From: Flavobacterium alkalisoli
Lineage (GTDB): Bacteria > Bacteroidota > Bacteroidia > Flavobacteriales > Flavobacteriaceae
Assembly (NCBI RefSeq): GCF_008000935.1
Contig: NZ_CP042831.1
Location: 3,472,001 to 3,536,000 of the forward strand
Length of the DNA stretch: 64,000 nt
Direction: 5' to 3'
Part shown: positions 63,551 through 64,000 of the stretch, one piece after another
Numbering within the stretch: the first letter of the stretch is position 1
How the letters are laid out: each line of letters begins with the position of its first letter
The notes under the pieces: generated by a model
What the model saw: the letters and a program-made list of their open reading frames with translations, nothing else
The model's database searches: none
Told to the model about the DNA's origin: nothing
Made by a program: the position numbers and the translations under genes

Positions 63551-63872
63551 GTGATAAATCATGAAAAGTTAATTCCAGTTCCTGACTTTACATTATATTT
63601 TCCAATAGAAACAGTTTTTTTACTTATCAGACAGTTAATTTGCTTATGGTGCTCATCTATTTATAATCTAAGAAAAATAAAATCTTGATTGGAGAGCATT
63701 CAAAATTTTCGAATAAGTATATATACTGAAACAGATGTGTTTCGATTTTTATATAACAAATCCAATAAACAGCAACAGGACATCAAAACCGATAAAGTGA
63801 AAACTTCTCCTACACAAAGTAGGTTAATTTCTTTAAATCCTGCATAAAATGGTTTGAAATTTGTCCTGTTGG
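63551..63872. other. Non-coding right-hand junction
   Basis: No credible gene. It carries copy 2 of the 24-bp dispersed repeat (63818-63841) and, from 63852, GGTTTGAA and CCTGTTGGGGTCACA, which resemble the T-arm and acceptor end of tRNA-Arg with a 5-base insertion and two changes. Confidence 0.5.
63818..63841 (+). repeat. Dispersed 24-bp repeat, copy 2
   Basis: Begins AAAGTAGGTTAATTTC, ends TTTAAATC; one base differs from 33751-33774. It lies 11 bases before the tRNA-Arg-like fragment. Confidence 0.6.
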
Positions 63873-64000
63873 GGTCACAAGCAAAAATCCCTAAATCGAT
63901 ATGATTTAGGGATTTTTTTATTTGTATAATCTTACATATTTAGAATTATACACTAAGATTTATAAGATTTTACAGCGGGTTTGATGTCCCAAGTAGTTAC
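63873..64000 (+). repeat. Right copy of the tRNA-Arg 3' flank repeat (candidate att site)
   Basis: 46 identical bases (63873-63918 with 17291-17336), including the duplicated terminator, then about 82 bases of near-identity that run into the window edge. It is a direct repeat of the tRNA-Arg end with no complete tRNA here. Confidence 0.8.

Noticed and set aside
1..64000. CRISPR arrays, transposases, insertion sequences, rRNA genes, integrase
   Set aside because: I looked for regularly spaced repeats, transposase or recombinase motifs and rRNA sequence and saw none; absence of an integrase leaves the island's mechanism open.

Overview
The window looks like the chromosome of a flavobacterium (Bacteroidota, Flavobacteriaceae, probably Flavobacterium or a close relative). 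The evidence is low-GC DNA, genes with little Shine-Dalgarno sequence, repeated promoter -7 boxes of the Bacteroidota form TAnnTTTG, type IX secretion sorting domains (type A at 4271-5878, type B at 26962-29247), a SusC/SusD pair and a SAM-I riboswitch ahead of methionine/homoserine genes.

Positions 1-17300 look like ordinary chromosome: a Tat-type alkaline phosphatase, a small permuted NlpC/P60 lipoprotein operon, a nitronate monooxygenase-like flavoprotein, a secreted subtilisin, an EamA permease, a SAM riboswitch with a trans-sulfuration enzyme and homoserine dehydrogenase, an MFS carrier, a BlaI/M56 sensor operon with three evenly spaced operators, a 46-residue protein, apt and tRNA-Arg(ACG).

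Positions 17300-63870 look accessory. The 3' end of tRNA-Arg, its terminator and about 85 bases of flank recur in direct orientation at the right edge of the window, as at the ends of an integrated island, but no integrase is visible. The first module (about 17.6-33.6 kb) holds a Crp/Fnr-like regulator, a TonB-dependent receptor operon, three short-chain dehydrogenases, an MFS carrier, three AraC-family regulators, a type IX-secreted PKD protein and a decayed epimerase. Three of its genes share one promoter design: two 13-bp sites 21 bp apart, about 50 bp before the start codon. A tRNA-Ser-like 3' fragment plus terminator at about 34.05 kb separates it from the second module.

The second module (34.1-63.6 kb) is a glucuronoxylan utilisation locus. 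GH10 xylanase, GH43 and GH3 enzymes, GH67 and GH115 alpha-glucuronidases and a SASA-type esterase take the polymer apart; SusC/SusD import the oligosaccharides; xylA handles xylose; and uxaC, an SDR mannonate oxidoreductase, uxuA, kdgK and eda form a complete glucuronate branch to pyruvate and glyceraldehyde-3-phosphate, with an MFS hexuronate carrier. A LacI-family regulator and a Nudix (NrtR/AraR-like) regulator lie in the locus. No xylulokinase is present in the window. Four near-identical LacI-type palindromes sit 56.5-58.5 bp from the -7 boxes of all seven divergent or single transcription units. That is the spacing of a class I activator rather than a repressor, and it is the strongest unexpected signal in the window.
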